64,000 nucleotides of DNA from the NCBI GenBank assembly GCA_026075535.2, contig AP026544.2, positions 558,001-622,000 of the forward strand. The letters are read 5' to 3'. This stretch comes from Tricholoma matsutake. Its lineage: Eukaryota; Basidiomycota; Agaricomycetes; Agaricales; Tricholomataceae. Positions 1 through 11,818 of the stretch are shown here, piece by piece (the stretch's first letter is position 1; the number at the start of each line of letters is the position of its first letter). The translations under genes were made by a program, and so were the position numbers. The notes beneath the pieces were generated by a model that ran no database searches, was not told where the DNA came from, and saw only the letters and a program-made list of their open reading frames with translations.

Positions 1-384
1 GAACACATTCGCACATTGCATGGATACCAGGAGGAATTACACAACCTGGGACAGGAATTAAAGGATGGTGAATGTTCCATCATCCTACTCACATCATTGC
101 CAGATAGTTGGAATAATTATATTTCATCTATTGACACTACTACTCTCGATGATGCATCAAAACTGATTGCTTGGATCCTTGAGCATGACCGCTGCTTACA
201 GATCCAAACCTGTGATGATATGGCCCTGGCAGCCAAAAATGGAAAGAAGAAATACACTCCTTGCACTAGGACCACCATCATGGTGTCTGGTGCCTGGCCT
301 CTACAAGGCACAGGGAGACTAGTACCTTTGGGGAAGCAAACAGGACATCCTCTGCTAATCTTAGTAGGGGTTAACAGGATCTAG
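1..384 (+). pseudogene. Ty1/copia-type Gag fragment, cut by the window edge
   Basis: The reading frame shows a copia-type Gag segment with the run LLTSLPDSWNNYISSID followed by an L..A..LEHDR helix, which resembles the UBN2/retrotransposon-gag domain of fungal copia elements. Gag would coat the element RNA in virus-like particles. The N-terminus lies outside the window. After about residue 80 the frame becomes Pro/Thr/Gly-rich and the expected CCHC zinc knuckle is missing, so the 3' part is probably frameshifted or lost. No protease, integrase or RT follows, because a LINE remnant begins within 300-500 bp. I read it as a truncated relic. Confidence 0.6.
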
Positions 385-905
385 ACCCTTCAATGACGCC
401 TGAGTCCAACATGGGCCACCATGCCTACATACACCTAGAGCATTAGCACAATACCACACCTAGACCTGACTAGCCAACTGGATAACCCCCAATAGAACCC
501 TACTTCCCCCACCTAGCCTGAAGGCCCAACTCTGTAACATCAATCCATGCTACTACCCAACCTGCTAAGAGCCACCTGCTGAGCCACTCCCTCACTTCTG
601 AGCCACTCAATGAGTCACCCACGTTACCCTGCCCTAAACTTGAAAACAAGCAACAACGCATTCCTTTGAATGATCAAAGGAAACAAAGGAAGACACAGCT
701 TAAAACCATCAACGGATCCCAAGACACTCCCCCTCCCACACCCAATCCTCTATGCCCACACTGGCATCTGCACGCACTGACCCGCCAGATAACCCCTCCC
801 CCATGATTGGCAAGAGGAAACATCTAGACAACACCAGAGTTATGACAGACTTGCCAATGGACAAAGTACGTACCGCATCCCCCACATAGACAAAGCACTT
901 ACTAT
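385..905. other. No intact gene; probable degenerate N-terminal region of the LINE ORF1
   Basis: No long open frame is visible. Around 803-890 a plus-strand frame reads KRKHLDNTRVMTDLPMDKVR and then hits TAG. It resembles the basic N-terminal leader of basidiomycete LINE ORF1 proteins, but it is in a different frame from the ORF1 body that follows, so a frameshift is likely. Nothing recognisable is seen in 385-650. Confidence 0.35.
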
Positions 906-2235
906 ATGCCACAGCTCCAGAACTACAGCGATACCGACGCTTCACCACATAGAACAGATACAGCCAAAGACCATCCCACACAGCAGATGACTGTACCAGA
1001 CAATGTTACAGCGCATGCCCAAACAGATTCTCAGAATCCCCCTGACATGACCCCACACCACGCCGGACAAAACAAGGCTGACCCCACTGCTGTCAATCCC
1101 CACCTCCAAACAAACCAGAGAGGGATGGAACTGACCACCCCACCAGCCTCCAGTATCCCCTTCACCTCCGCAGTCTTCCCCCAAGCAGTGATCCCATATC
1201 ACACCCTCTTTGGGAATATTAACGATGAAACCACAGAAGCCATTAAAAGCAACCCAAACACTTTCCTTGCAATTGTCCCCTACAGTGGTGGAAAATGACT
1301 CCTGGAGGAGAACCCCTCACTTGCGAGAGACATTGAATGCTTTATCCGATCCTTCGGATACGCCAACTCTGAAAACATATGAGTTGCCATGCCAAAGGCC
1401 AAACACCCCCCCTCTGATGACTTCAGAAAACCCCACATTTTGCTCCTCACAAACCCCCCCAGCAAGCTGACTGCATACCTCATATACCAGCAGACCTTTG
1501 CCTTTGAAATGAGTAAAGAGGAGGGCCTGAAGAAAATTGCTTTCCATGTCCTCCCCTTTGATGAGTCTGTACAATCTTGGATAATCATGGACATATGAGG
1601 TGATTTTGTTGCGAACGACAAATATGCTAAAATGTCCACCCTAGCTATGATCAAGTCTACTCTCAGTCATGATCGCAACTTCCAAAATATAGTTGACCAC
1701 TGCTATGCTGAGGCTGGAAGCACCCTAGACCTCAATGGCTGGGTAGAAGATGCACTACTCTCTTTTCACCTAACAATGACCATGCTCCAACAACAAGGAA
1801 AAGAAGAATGTGTTATATGGCAACTAATGGCAAAACCAATCTCAGCCAGCCACAACCACCAAAACAAATGGACCCTATCCATCTGGAAAGTCTCCTACCT
1901 TGTTGACCATCTTTTCTCTCTCAACACACACTGAGTTATCAAGTGCTGCAATTTCTGCAAAAATGAAACACACCCCCATTACATGTGTCCCTACCCGCTC
2001 ATCAAAGGATGGAAGGGACCTACACCTGAAGTAGTTCTTAGTGCACATGACTCCCAAGAAATACACTGCCCCTGAACCAACACCCGAGGCAGTGGAAGAG
2101 GGGGTAGAGGAGGCAGAGGAGGCAGAGGAGGCCAAGGAGGCAGGGGAAGCTGAGGCCATGGAACTGGCTCCCCTTCTGCTGTCAACTATGGTTCCCCAAA
2201 ATGCTCCAGACCATACTAGCCTTATCCCTCATAAC
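906..2235 (+). pseudogene. LINE (Tad1-like) ORF1, Gag-like RNA-binding protein, decayed
   Basis: One continuous frame runs from 906 to about 2230, broken only by TGA codons near 1296, 1380, 1596, 1932, 2073 and 2151. Blocks such as NPSLARDIECFIRSFG, FHVLPFDESVQSWIIMDI and EAGSTLDLNGWVEDALLSFHLTM match my recollection of the ORF1 protein of basidiomycete non-LTR retrotransposons. Near the C-terminus a zinc-knuckle-like CNFCKNETHPHYMC (C-x2-C-x5-H-x3-C) precedes an RGG-type stretch of repeated GRGG. Both fit RNA binding in the LINE ribonucleoprotein. The endonuclease/RT ORF2 that should follow is absent, because the frame ends at the junction with a minus-strand Ty3 element near 2236. At least two stops (GK*LLEEN, NI*VAMP) sit where Arg would fit, consistent with CGA-to-TGA changes. 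Confidence 0.7.
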
Positions 2236-5200
2236 CTTAACTAGAACTTTGTACTCTGGAGTGCACACTCGAGTATGATCCGCATGTTGCATCATGTCAT
2301 GATGTGCTTTCTTCAATGCTGCCTCTGCTGCCTCTTGTACCTTTTGCATCTTAGATACAAAGTCTTCTACTGACTGTACTTTGACTTCCCTTCTGGGTTC
2401 TACTCCCATGTGAGGATGATATCCATAATTCACAAAAAAGGGTGACATACGAGTAGCCAAATGGAATTTGTTGTTGTGAGAAAATTCAGCAATTGCCAGC
2501 CATTCAGGCCAGTTGGTTTGTCAGTAGTTGACAAACATATATAGGTACTGCTCCAACTCCTGGTTCATTCTCTCTGTCTGCCCATCAGTCTGTGGGTGAT
2601 ATGCCATAGATAGTTTAGTTTGAATTCCCAATATGTTGTTCAGTTCTTGCATAAATGTGGAAGCAAATTGTGGTCCATGATCGGAGATAATGGTATCAGG
2701 TAACCCATGTAACTGCCATACCTGATTTAGATAGAGGCATGCCAAGCCCAATGATGAGGTTTCTGTAGTAGTAGGAATAATATGGACTCCTTTGTGAAGT
2801 GGTTGCATACTACAAATATTGCATTGTACCCTTGAGCCTTGGGTAATCCAGTAATAAAATCCACAGATATATCTTGCCACAGCACTTTAGGTATAGGGTT
2901 CGGCATTAATTTTCCTGCAGGTTTCTCTGGAAATTTCTTCCCCCTCATGCACATATCACATCTATCCACATATCCCAACACATACTTCAAAATTCAGGGC
3001 CACCAATAATTTCTCATTACTAATTCCAACATCTTCCATCTTCCTGGGTGTCCAGCAGTCGGCGTATTATGATGTAACCAGACAATCTCCCTTTGCAAAT
3101 CCTGATCCTTCAGTACATACACTTTTCCTTGAAACAACACCAACCCTTGTTCTTCAGCCCATTCATCTCCTTTAATATTACCTTTCTTCTCTCCCTTCAG
3201 AGCTTTCATGGCTTCCACTACTTCATCGTCCATTTCTGAACATTGTCTAATTTTAGACAACATTTCCATTTCTGAGCTATCTATTAATAGATGCCCTTGA
3301 TGCATAGCGCAAATGCAAAAGTATTTGGGTTTGAGTAAGGTAACATTCTTATTGTCCTCCTCCACCCCCCTTTTATGATCAATACATCTGGATAATGCAT
3401 CTGCTTTCCTTATTAAACTTCCTGCTTTGTGGACCAAGTGAAAATTGAAATGCAATAGGAATAGTGCCCAATGTGCTTGCCGGTGATTAAGCTTTTTAGT
3501 GGACATGAAGTATTGCAGATTTTGATGATCTGTCCAGATCTTGGACTGATGCATACATCCCTCCAAATAATGCCTTCACACCTCCAACACTTGTATTATC
3601 CCCAACATCTCTTTGTCATGCACATCATAATTCCTCTCCACATCATTCAACCCTCAGGACAAATATGCACAAGGATGCCATTTGTCATCTTTGCACAGCA
3701 TTGATAATACCACTCCAGTAGCAAAGTCGGATGCATCTGATTCCACTCACAAAGGGCATGTGAAATCTACTGGGGCTAATATTGGTCCCTCCACAAACTT
3801 TCTCTTCAACTCCTCAAATGCTGTCTGCTGCTGCTCTCCCCACCTCCATACTACTCCCTTTCACATAAGGTTATGTAAGGGTGCGGCAATTTTAGAAAGA
3901 TTGTGCACAAAGCAACAATAATAATTTGCAAGTCCCAAGAAGGCTTGACCCTCCTTGACATGGGTGGGCACAGGCCAATCTGTGATTGCCTGTACCTTGA
4001 TCAGATCCATTTTGATCCTGTCAGGGCTGATCAATAATCCTAGGAATTCAATCTTGCTTGCCCCAAACACACACTTCTCTGGTTTCAAACATAGATCATT
4101 CTCCACTAACCTCTGTTGCACCTCCTGCACTATCACCTCATGATTTCTTCATCCTCTGTGAATATCAGAATGTCGTCAATAAATATTATTACCATGCCTT
4201 TGTCTATTACATCCTTGAAAATGTTGTTCATCATATTTTGAAAGGTTGGGGGACTATTAGTCATCCCGAAAAACATGACAAGCTGCTCGAAGGATCCTCA
4301 ATGTGTGGCAAATGCGGCCTTCCACTCATCTCCTTTCTTTATTTGTACATTGTTGTATCCCCATTGTAAATCCAATTTTGTAAAGACCTTGGCTTTTCCC
4401 ACCTTGTCAATTATTTCTGAGATCAATGGCAGGGGGTATGTGTTCTTCACTGTCCACTCATTCAGATACCCATAATCTGTACACATCCTCTTTCTTTGGT
4501 CTTTCTTTGGCATGAAGAATATTGGTGATGTCTGTGGTGATTTCAAAGGTCATATGTATCCTTTGTGCAATTGCTCCTTCAGGAACGCATCCACTTCTTC
4601 TTGTTCCATTGGAGATAACGGATATACCTTCGACTTCTTCAGCACAAACCCTGGCTTCATCTTGATTGCATGATCCCATGGCTTCTGCACCAGCATTCAC
4701 TCAGACTCCTTCTTCTGGAACACTGACAGATATTCATGATACACTTTTGGCACCCACTCCTCCACTGGCTTCTCCACTTTCACGATATTCTTTTCCCATG
4801 ACTGTCCTCCATGAATTGCTCTAAAGGTTTGCTTCTGCTCTTCTTTCTTGATCATGACCAGAACTTCCTCATTTGGCATTTCCTCATCCTCCACTTCCTC
4901 CATTGTAACAGAATACTTCCTTGGACATTCTTTCTCTTTCTTTTTCCTTTTCTCCTTCTTCATCTTCCTCCCATACACATTACATTCCTTAGGGCAATGA
5001 GTCATTTGTGCTTTCCCAGTTTTCCAATCAATTTCAGGATTATGCTTCTGTAACCATGGACATCCTATTATTAGATTGGTTTTCCCAAGATTGCACACTT
5101 CGAATACAGCTCGCTCCTGATGCTCTTGATACTTTAGTACCATAGTCACCTCCTCCTTGATAGTTCCTCCACAATTGATTGTTCTGTCAATATTGTACAC

Positions 5201-5575
5201 CATTATAGGTTGCGCCAGCTTGTGTGTGTTAATACCGTTTCTGGTAATTAAGGACTGATTAATGAATAATCCTGTAGCACCACTATCAAGCAACACTTCC
5301 ACATCAATCGCTGCATGTGTGTCCACTGTCTTCAGTCCCACAGTCAAGGTGATTTCGGGTTCTATTCATGTAGAGCAAATAAAGAATTTAGGGGTTTTTG
5401 GAAATGACACATGGCAATTTTCTTTGTCATGTGATTGACAACAGTTGTACTCCTCTTTGTCACGTGATTCAAAATGGTTGTACTCCTCCTCAATTTCTTT
5501 TTCTGGTTTGCTCTGGGTTTCCTCAGATACTAATACATTGTAATGATTCTGGGTCACCAATGGGGAAACCTTCAC
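2236..5575 (-). pseudogene. Ty3/gypsy element A, Pol (protease-RT-RNase H-integrase), 3'-truncated
   Basis: Reading down the minus strand, the aspartic protease shows LLDSGATGLFIN (near 5280) and the RT shows [33 protein letters not shown] and FIDDILIF. FIDD replaces the usual YLDD. RNase H follows (VESDASDFATG, DKEMLGII, WTDHQNLQYF). The integrase has the zinc region HHNTPTAGHPGRWK/CDMCMRGK and a catalytic core with VDFITGLP, ISDHGPQFA and NQELEQY. The frame ends at EYKVLVK near 2236, before any chromodomain or 3' LTR, and abuts the LINE ORF1 relic. The disrupting stops I could place are TGA. Pol overlaps the Gag stop in another frame, as in Ty3-X. The element is inactive. Confidence 0.85.
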
Positions 5576-6669
5576 TGGGACTCTTCCACAAAATTCTTCT
5601 GCCTGCCTTCCTCCGGCTTCACTTCCTTAATTGTAGCTTCCCTAATCTTTCTTTTCTGCCTACAATTCCTAGAAATGTGTCCTAACTGCCCACAGTTAAA
5701 ACATTTAAGTGGGGCTTGTCTCCCTGCTTGATCAACCTCCATTGCCTCTGCTGGTGCTGCTGACTCCATAACTATAGGTGTCACTGCCATGGCCTGTGGC
5801 TGTGCCCTCAGAGCTTGCACCTGAGACACCTTTCCTTTCTCGGACTTTCCTCCTCATGACTTTCCAAATTTACTACTTCCATACATCAACTTTGACTCTG
5901 CCTGTTCCTGCCGATATTGCTGGTCAAGGTGCATTGCCCAATTATACCACTCATCCAACTTCTCTGGCATGGAAGGTAGTCAGTAGATAGACTTGAATAA
6001 AGAGGGATTTAATCCTGCTTTCAAAAACTCTACCAACATGGCTTCTCCCATATCCATTTGCAAAGCTTCTGCTTTGAACTGCAAAATAAATTCATCTGCC
6101 ATTAGGGAACCTTGGCGCATGGTCTTTAATTTAGCATTGGCTGTTGCCTTTGGATTAGGGTCTCCAAACTGTGCCTCCAATCTCTCCAGAAATTCCTTGA
6201 AGGTTGCAAATGGTTTATTTCCTGCGGCAATTTGATTAATAGCCTCATTTCTCCAGAACTGTGCTTTCCCCCCCTGAATATATGAGAGAGCAAACATAAT
6301 CCTAGACTCGGCTGTATGAAACTCTGGCTTCCTCCCATGGATGTACAATACTATAGAGCTGATGAAGGATTTTGTATTCTCCATGGTACCATCAAAGATT
6401 TGTGGGGGTGTATACTTAGGTAAGTGCACTTTTCCATTTCCAGATTTCTCCACCGTCTCATCCTCCTGTGACATCCACTCCACCATCTCCTCCATCTCAT
6501 CATCTCTTTCTACTGTTGTCTCTGGCTGTACTTCCGCTTGTCTGGGCTGTGATGCTGCCAACACTGACACTAATTGGGACATTTGCACTGTAAGCACATC
6601 AATTTTTGCCTCTAGTGCTGGTGTGGGAACAGGATTAGGGCCAGGATTAGAAGTTGAAGGTTTGGACAT
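5572..6669 (-). pseudogene. Ty3/gypsy element A, Gag with CCHC zinc knuckle
   Basis: The ATG at 6669 opens a frame with a Ser/Pro/Thr-rich N-terminus. It then shows the retrotransposon-gag core (LPKYTPPQIFDGTMENTKSF, ALSYIQGGKAQFWRNEA, FKEFLERLEAQFGDPN, MDMGEAMLVEFLKAGLNPSL). A second part after a TGA stop near 5980 carries the nucleocapsid knuckle CFNCGQLGHISRNC (C-x2-C-x4-H-x4-C) and a basic tail. Another TGA follows FGKS. The natural Gag stop at 5572-5574 overlaps the first codons of the protease-Pol frame, which suggests frameshift-type expression of Pol. This is the capsid/nucleocapsid precursor of element A and is non-functional as it stands. Confidence 0.8.
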
Positions 6670-7563
6670 AATTGTAAAATCTGTGATGAATCACTTCTTT
6701 GACAAATTCAAGATTTGTTCTTCAGGATCTCTCCAAATGTTTATGGGTGATCATTCATCGATCATTCATCAATGGTTCATCAATGGTTCATCGTTTGTTG
6801 GGTGCCTAATTTGACACATCGGATCAATAACCCTTCCAACAGTGCCTGATCTCAGAGATAACACTGAATTTGGCTTGTAACTAAAATAGTTATCTGAATA
6901 GAGTGATGTAAATCGTAACTAAACCAGATATAATCAGTTGTCTGGTTGCAGCTGTCCTAATGACGAGTGCTGCCTCTCGATCACTGGCAGTCTCAATGTA
7001 AGGCGAGGCCTGGTGTCAGCTTATGAAAGAAAAGGTAGATTACATATATACAAGTACTTCCGGCTTGTGCTGAAAGGATGAGTAATTGGATGTGGTGCAG
7101 TGAAACAATGATGTATGCGCAAGTAAGAGAAGGCACACTGATATGGGTAGTTGTGTTCTTCTGTTAGGGTGACATCCACTATCTGCTAGCTAAGATTGTG
7201 TGGGTTCTCTCTACAAGAAGGGGTTGGGATCCACGTGTGTGATGGGGGAACTGATGGTTTTGATGCGAGGGGTTATTAATAGGTGGGTTTGTTGAGATAG
7301 GCCATTCACACCACAAGCATAGGTGGAATACCTAAGAGAACACAACTTGGGTCCCCTAGGCATATATTTAGGGTTTATATACTATGTTACATATGTTGTA
7401 CATTGTTGTTACTGATGCACTCATACATGCATGTACATATTGATGTGTGCGAAATAAAATTCTCATGCTATCAAAGTGTAGTGTCATTTGGTGTCATGTA
7501 GCATAATTTGACATAATAAAATAAAAATGAAATTTTATTAGATAATGGGGTGGTTTCCTAACA
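6670..7563 (-). repeat. Probable 5' leader and 5' LTR of Ty3 element A
   Basis: Upstream of the element A Gag there is about 0.9 kb without coding potential. On the minus strand a candidate LTR begins at 7563 with TGTTAGGAAACC, the TG start usual for LTRs. The inner LTR edge and the primer-binding site could not be placed. A direct cluster of TCATTCATC/TCAATGGTTCATC repeats lies at 6751-6795, just upstream of Gag. No second copy exists in the window because the 3' end of the element has been lost, so the LTR assignment is by position only. Confidence 0.4.
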
Positions 7564-8098
7564 CCTATGGAATAAACTCCTTTTCATCTTCATAGACTTG
7601 ACCTTGCTCTTGGAAGGGCCCAGACTTCATAAGGGGATAAATAATACCTGTTATAATTGTCACATGCCTTGCATCAATCACATGACATTGATGCCACATC
7701 GCAACACAATGTGATGCAACAGCTTTGGGAGGGTGTGTTGTCATGCATGAGTGTGCTCAACATGTAAAAGATAGACACCTCACATTTTTACCAGCTATAT
7801 AAACAACATTGATCATAATTTACTTCAGTTACATGCTTCCAGTTAAACTCAAAACCATAGGCACCCCCCCCCCAAAAAAAAATACACACAAAGCCAAATC
7901 ACAACTTCTTGATTGCCAAGGGCTTTTCAAGAAAAAAAATTGCATGCAAAGCTTTCAGATGTTGAAAATAGGCCAGAACTGAGAGTAGTATGCCCTGTGT
8001 GTATTTTCTCAAGAGTGGCCTATTTCAAGTTGATGAGCTTAATATTTAACTTTGATCTCACAGTGGACAGGGACTCCAACTGACCACCCAAAAAGTTG
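7564..8098. other. Intergenic stretch, no gene recognised
   Basis: No convincing reading frame is present. The stretch contains a C-run followed by an A-run at about 7863-7881. Its right edge is the 8-bp target duplication AAAAGTTG at 8091-8098 that borders the T1 element. Confidence 0.5.
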
Positions 8099-8187
8099 GA
8101 GGTCTTCATCCTCCCCCATGTATTCCTGGCGGAATCCTGGAGGATTATTGGGAACCAATGTTCCAGCCATTTGTGACTCAAGTATAT

Positions 8188-9732
8188 TTTTTTTTTTTTT
8201 TTTTTAATGTCATTTTTTCGACCTCTCAGGGCATGCCCTACAATGGTCTTTACGTATTAGAGTGTCTACACTAGGCCCCTTTGCCTTCCCTCGCCCTAGT
8301 CCTTGCCCCTCAGACAGCATGCCCTAGGCAATCGCTCCCCCTGAGGTCTGGTTTCTTTAGCCGTTTAGGACTATGGGACCTTCGTCGACCTCTCCTTTCC
8401 TTTTCTCCTCGTAAGTTGCTTTTGTTCGGTATGCATCTGTTATTTGCCTGACCACATAGTGGAAGGCACAGTGTGAACAGTGTAGGTGTATGTGTTTTTG
8501 TACTCGGCTGCTTTTTGACTGTAAACCTCTTGTAGTTTAGCATAGTTCTCTGTGTCACAGGTAGTAATTTTTGGTTTTTGGGATTGTGTTTTCGCGAATC
8601 AATATGGTGTTGCGCACATGTGTTCGCGTGTAGTCCTGGAGGGGTTTATCTCTGTGGGGTTTATGTGCAAGAGTCTGTCCTTCATGAGATTGGGTATTCA
8701 CCTTTGTGGGGGCGTAAATGTCCTGTCTTATTCACGTAGTTTGTTAGCACTTCGACTCCCTTCCTGGAACTTAGTAGCGCTGTCAAATCCCTGGAGTCTC
8801 TCCTCATCTGATTGTCCAGTTCGTGTCTTTCCCTTGCGTAGGCTCCGCACTCAAATAGATAGTGCCTGATCATCTCTTTGGCCAGTGGGCCCTGTCCCTG
8901 GCATGCATCGCAATTACTTGACTCCCTCTTTTTGATGCGGTGTAGGTAGAAGTTCAGTGGGATGTGGCCTGTGTGGATTTGTGTTAGAATGCAGACCTGT
9001 CGTCGCTTTAAGTTATCCTGTAGTTCTGCATATCTGCCATATGTAAAATCGGGGTTGATGTGGCTTAGCTTTGGCTGATGAGGTGACGCCACCCATATGC
9101 CCTTCCATCTGTCCCTCAACTCTCTCTGAAATTCCTGTCTTAGTGCTGCGATACTTTTCGGCAGTTCCCCTTGCAGTATCAGAGGGAGTCTGTGTGGCGG
9201 ACTAGACTCGCCCCTTGCTGCCCTTTTTGCCTCTTCATCTACCCTTTCATTTCCCTGTACCCCACTATGTCCTGAGATCCACACTAAGTGAAACTTTGTC
9301 AAGTTCGTGCTTGCATTGTCTGTGTTAATGTTATTTGCTGCATTTAGTAGGTCTTTGATTAGATATTGTGTGGTCATTGCCCTGTGCGACTGGGTTCTCT
9401 TGATTAGTGATTGGCTGTCTGTCAGTATTGAAATCGGTAAGTGCCCTGCTATATGTTCTGTTCTGATTAGCCATATTCCCAGAGTTGCTCCTACCGCTTC
9501 CACTTCAAATGATGTGTAGTTTTTCGCGCTCCCTAGATGATACCTTAATATTTTGGAAGGTGTGGTTCTCCCTTTCCTATACATCACCGCCACTGCTCCT
9601 ATTTTTCTGTCCGCTCCCAACCCATCCATGAAAATCTTGATCTTGGGTGTACTTTCCTTTTCTCTGTGTATGGACATGTTGCGATCTTGAGCTATCTCTG
9701 TGGTGAACGTTGTGGGATTGAGTGTCGTGGAG
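8188..9732 (-). mobile_element. 5'-truncated LINE insertion with poly(A) tail and 16-bp target duplication
   Basis: TGTGACTCAAGTATAT occurs at 8172-8187 and 9733-9748 as an exact 16-bp direct repeat bracketing the insert. The insert begins on the plus strand with a T-run of about 18 nt (8188-8205), which is the poly(A) tail of a minus-strand transcript. The remaining content is only the RNase H end of a LINE Pol plus about 0.5 kb of 3' UTR. This is the standard product of target-primed reverse transcription with 5' truncation. It lies in the left arm of T1 and so is younger than T1. Confidence 0.88.
8682..9732 (-). pseudogene. LINE Pol C-terminal fragment: RNase H domain and tail
   Basis: The frame is open from the insertion edge down to a stop at 8682. 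RNase H type I motifs are visible in order: IFMDGLGADRKIGAVAVMY (first Asp), SFEVEAVGATLGIWLI (Glu), ISILTDSQSLI (Asp) and VWISGHSGVQGNERVDEEAK (His and final Asp). A C-terminal region with CDACQGQGPLAKEMIRHYLFEC resembles the cysteine/histidine tail after RNase H in fungal LINEs. The RNase H removes template RNA during reverse transcription. The RT and endonuclease are missing through 5' truncation. The frame has no internal stops, which fits a fairly recent insertion. Confidence 0.85.
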
Positions 9733-9950
9733 TGTGACTCAAGTATATATTCCTGGCTCTTCCCATTCCAGGGGGATTCCAGGTTGATTCCTGGTAAATT
9801 ACACTCTTCCAGGAGGAATTCCTGGAATTCCCCAGGACTCTGGTACCAGGAATCCACCAGGACTCTACCAGGACTCTACCAGGAATCCACCGGGACTCCA
9901 CTGGGATTTAACCAGGAGTCTTTATTACTACTAAGTAATAAAATAAATGT

Positions 9951-10027
9951 CATGAGCCAGAATTGAACCCTCGGCATTAGATGACAACATTATAGCACAG
10001 CCAATATAAGTACTACACCACATGGAT
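9951..10027 (-). other. tRNA-like sequence, left end of T1, facing outwards
   Basis: On the minus strand a box-A-like GTGGTGTAGTACTTA is followed about 50 nt later by a box-B-like GGGTTCAATTC. The spacing and sequence resemble an internal Pol III promoter of a tRNA gene. I could not fold a full cloverleaf with confidence, so it is called tRNA-like. Its counterpart at the other end of T1 points the other way, and the same outward arrangement is seen in T2 and T3. Confidence 0.45.
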
Positions 10028-11206
10028 TTACAATATATATCCACTAACTGTTCTAGGTACCATTGGGGCAGCTGTGCATGACAAAGCACACAGCTGCGTC
10101 ATCAACACTGCCAGCTCATCATCCACATCACCACCACTCTCAATGACGATGCCACCTCCCTTCCACCACCTCCCCTCCATCAACACCTGTCGCCACTGCT
10201 CCTATGGCCACCACCACATCGTCTAATGCTGCCAATGGCTGTATTTGAACCACCTCAGGCCCAAATGATGATGGATGTTGTTTGGGGCCCAGGTAATGTT
10301 TTTTACTTTTTTTTTATTGAATTAACTAATATTTTCTTTCCTTCTTTAGGTTCTAACTATATCATGACAACAAGACAACACCAAATGACAAATGACAAAT
10401 GACAAATGAGCAACAGATGACAGATGACAAGCAACAAATGACAAACAACAAGCGAGTGACAGATGAACGACGAATGAAGAAATGGAGAACGACGATGCAG
10501 AGAGGGAGGGCTTGCAAAGGGCCCAAGAGACGTCGATGACATCTCTTGGGCTGTAAGTAAGTTTTTTTCTCTTATTTTTTTGGTCACTGACAAAACTTTT
10601 TAAGTACTAGCTACTGACTACGATGAGACTGGATGGGCCCTACATAATTTTATTTTGTTTGCTTTTTGTTTTTATAAACTAACTAACTTGTTTCTTTTGT
10701 TTTATAGGTTCTACTCTACTGGTAACAATGGCCGGATGCGAGACAACCCAACACACCCACCCCATGCTTGTGAGCCTCTGCTCATAGGGTGGATCATGAG
10801 TGTGTGCAGTCGATGACAACAACAACGCCACCACCTACCAGCACCAGAACCCCAAGAACACAGAGCATGGCTGGCAACCATGACAGATGATGACAACAGG
10901 GCCAATGACACACCACCCGCCTCCAGCCCCATGAGCCACTGCTCATGGGGTGGATTGCAGGTGGAATGGCGATGACAGCCACCACCACACAGCAGGAGAT
11001 GGCCAGGACAGCAATGATGACCAGGAAGGGCACAGCGACCAGGAGCAGCATGGAAACGATGCCCAGGATGGCAACAATGAGGACAGCAACAACGAAGGCC
11101 TGGCACCCAGGACAACAGGGACAGGACAACAGGGACAACTCACCAGGCTGCCCCCACATTTTGCATGAGGTGGTTTTTTTTCATTTTTTATTTATGGTAA
11201 TACCTT

Positions 11207-11402
11207 CCCACTCGCCCACATTTTATGTGGGTGAGGGTTTTTCTTTCTTTTTCTTTATAATTGTAGTGCTCCCCTCGCGTTTAATGCAAGGGGAGATTAG
11301 TTTTATATGTATATATTTGTAGGACTCCCCCTTGCACCTTGTGTGGGGGAGGTTTTTTTTATGTAATTAATGGTGTATCCCTCGCATCCAACGTGAGGGA
11401 TG
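11207..11402. repeat. Array of four G/C hairpins in T1
   Basis: Four short inverted repeats follow each other at about 11209-11237, 11269-11292, 11325-11352 and 11380-11402. Each has a CCCTC- or CTCCCC-type arm, a short loop and the matching GGGAG arm, separated by 30-60 bp of T-rich spacer. Similar arrays occur in T2 (15224-15305), T3 (19529-19684) and the 12559 element (12713-12873). They resemble the CTCCCCC core of the element ends, so they may be degenerate internal copies of the terminal repeat. Confidence 0.55.
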
Positions 11403-11504
11403 TAGTTAATAAATTTTATTTGATCTTAATTGTGAGCTTTGAGAGAGAAATACCTAAGTTTGAGTTTGAGGGTATAAATACACTTTATATTGGCAGCTAA
11501 TAAT

Positions 11505-11592
11505 TCACCTGTGGCTCAACTGGTTAAGCACTTGTTTGGTTTGTCATGTGATTCTTGATCATGAGTTCTAGAGTTCAATCTCTGCTCTGAAC
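11505..11592 (+). other. tRNA-like sequence, right end of T1, facing outwards
   Basis: GTGGCTCAACTGGTTAAGCA matches the A box of tRNA genes (TGGCNNAGTGG type), and GAGTTCAATCTC about 50 nt later matches the B box. The same tRNA-like head occurs inverted at the left ends of T2 (14991-15077) and T3 (19323-19411). It reads toward the nearby end of T1. Whether it is a usable Pol III promoter is unknown. Confidence 0.5.
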
Positions 11593-11818
11593 AAGTTTAT
11601 TTTGTAGGTACTTTGTGAAATTCATGAAGTCTGAAGCACTTGAAACTCATATAAGATATCTCAAATTGACTTTCCATTATGGTATGACTTTAGGGTACTG
11701 AGTCCTGCTAGATTCCTGGTGAGTCCCACTGGATTCCTCCAGGACTCTGTGGGGGAGTGTAAAGTTCAGAAAAGTTGCCAAAAAAGACTAATTGAGCTTG
11801 TAAATAATGAGTTCTGTT

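Larger units (their letters stand above)
8099..11769. mobile_element. T1, hAT-like non-autonomous element with tRNA-like ends and hairpin array
   Basis: AAAAGTTG at 8091-8098 and again at 11770-11777 is an 8-bp target duplication. The ends are imperfect inverted repeats centred on CTCCCCCA at about 8110 and TGGGGGAG at about 11750, and the sub-ends hold many short GGAATCC/GGATTCC-type motifs. Inside, from left to right, are a nested LINE (8188-9732), a tRNA-like sequence facing left (9951-10027), two intron-like GT-AG segments (10293-10349 and 10553-10707, both followed by GTTCTA), a palindromic minisatellite (about 10735-10970), four G/C hairpins (11207-11402) and a tRNA-like sequence facing right (11505-11592). 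No transposase is seen. The 8-bp duplication suggests mobilisation by a hAT transposase. It is in the opposite orientation to T2 and T3. Confidence 0.7.

Noticed and set aside
2041..2244. A Glu/Ala-rich plus-strand ORF (EEAEEAEEAKEAGEAEA)
   Set aside because: It is the shadow frame of the Gly-Arg-rich (RGG) tail of the LINE ORF1, which is in frame with the rest of ORF1.
10711..11159. Cys/His- and Val/Leu-rich minus-strand ORFs in T1
   Set aside because: They come from low-complexity GAC/ACA/ATG triplet DNA and the GAGCAGTTGCTC minisatellite, with no domain or codon pattern of a real gene.
11505..11592. A genuine tRNA gene at this and the other tRNA-like sites
   Set aside because: A and B boxes are present, but a paired acceptor stem and a plausible anticodon loop could not be made, and the sequences are repeated at element ends.
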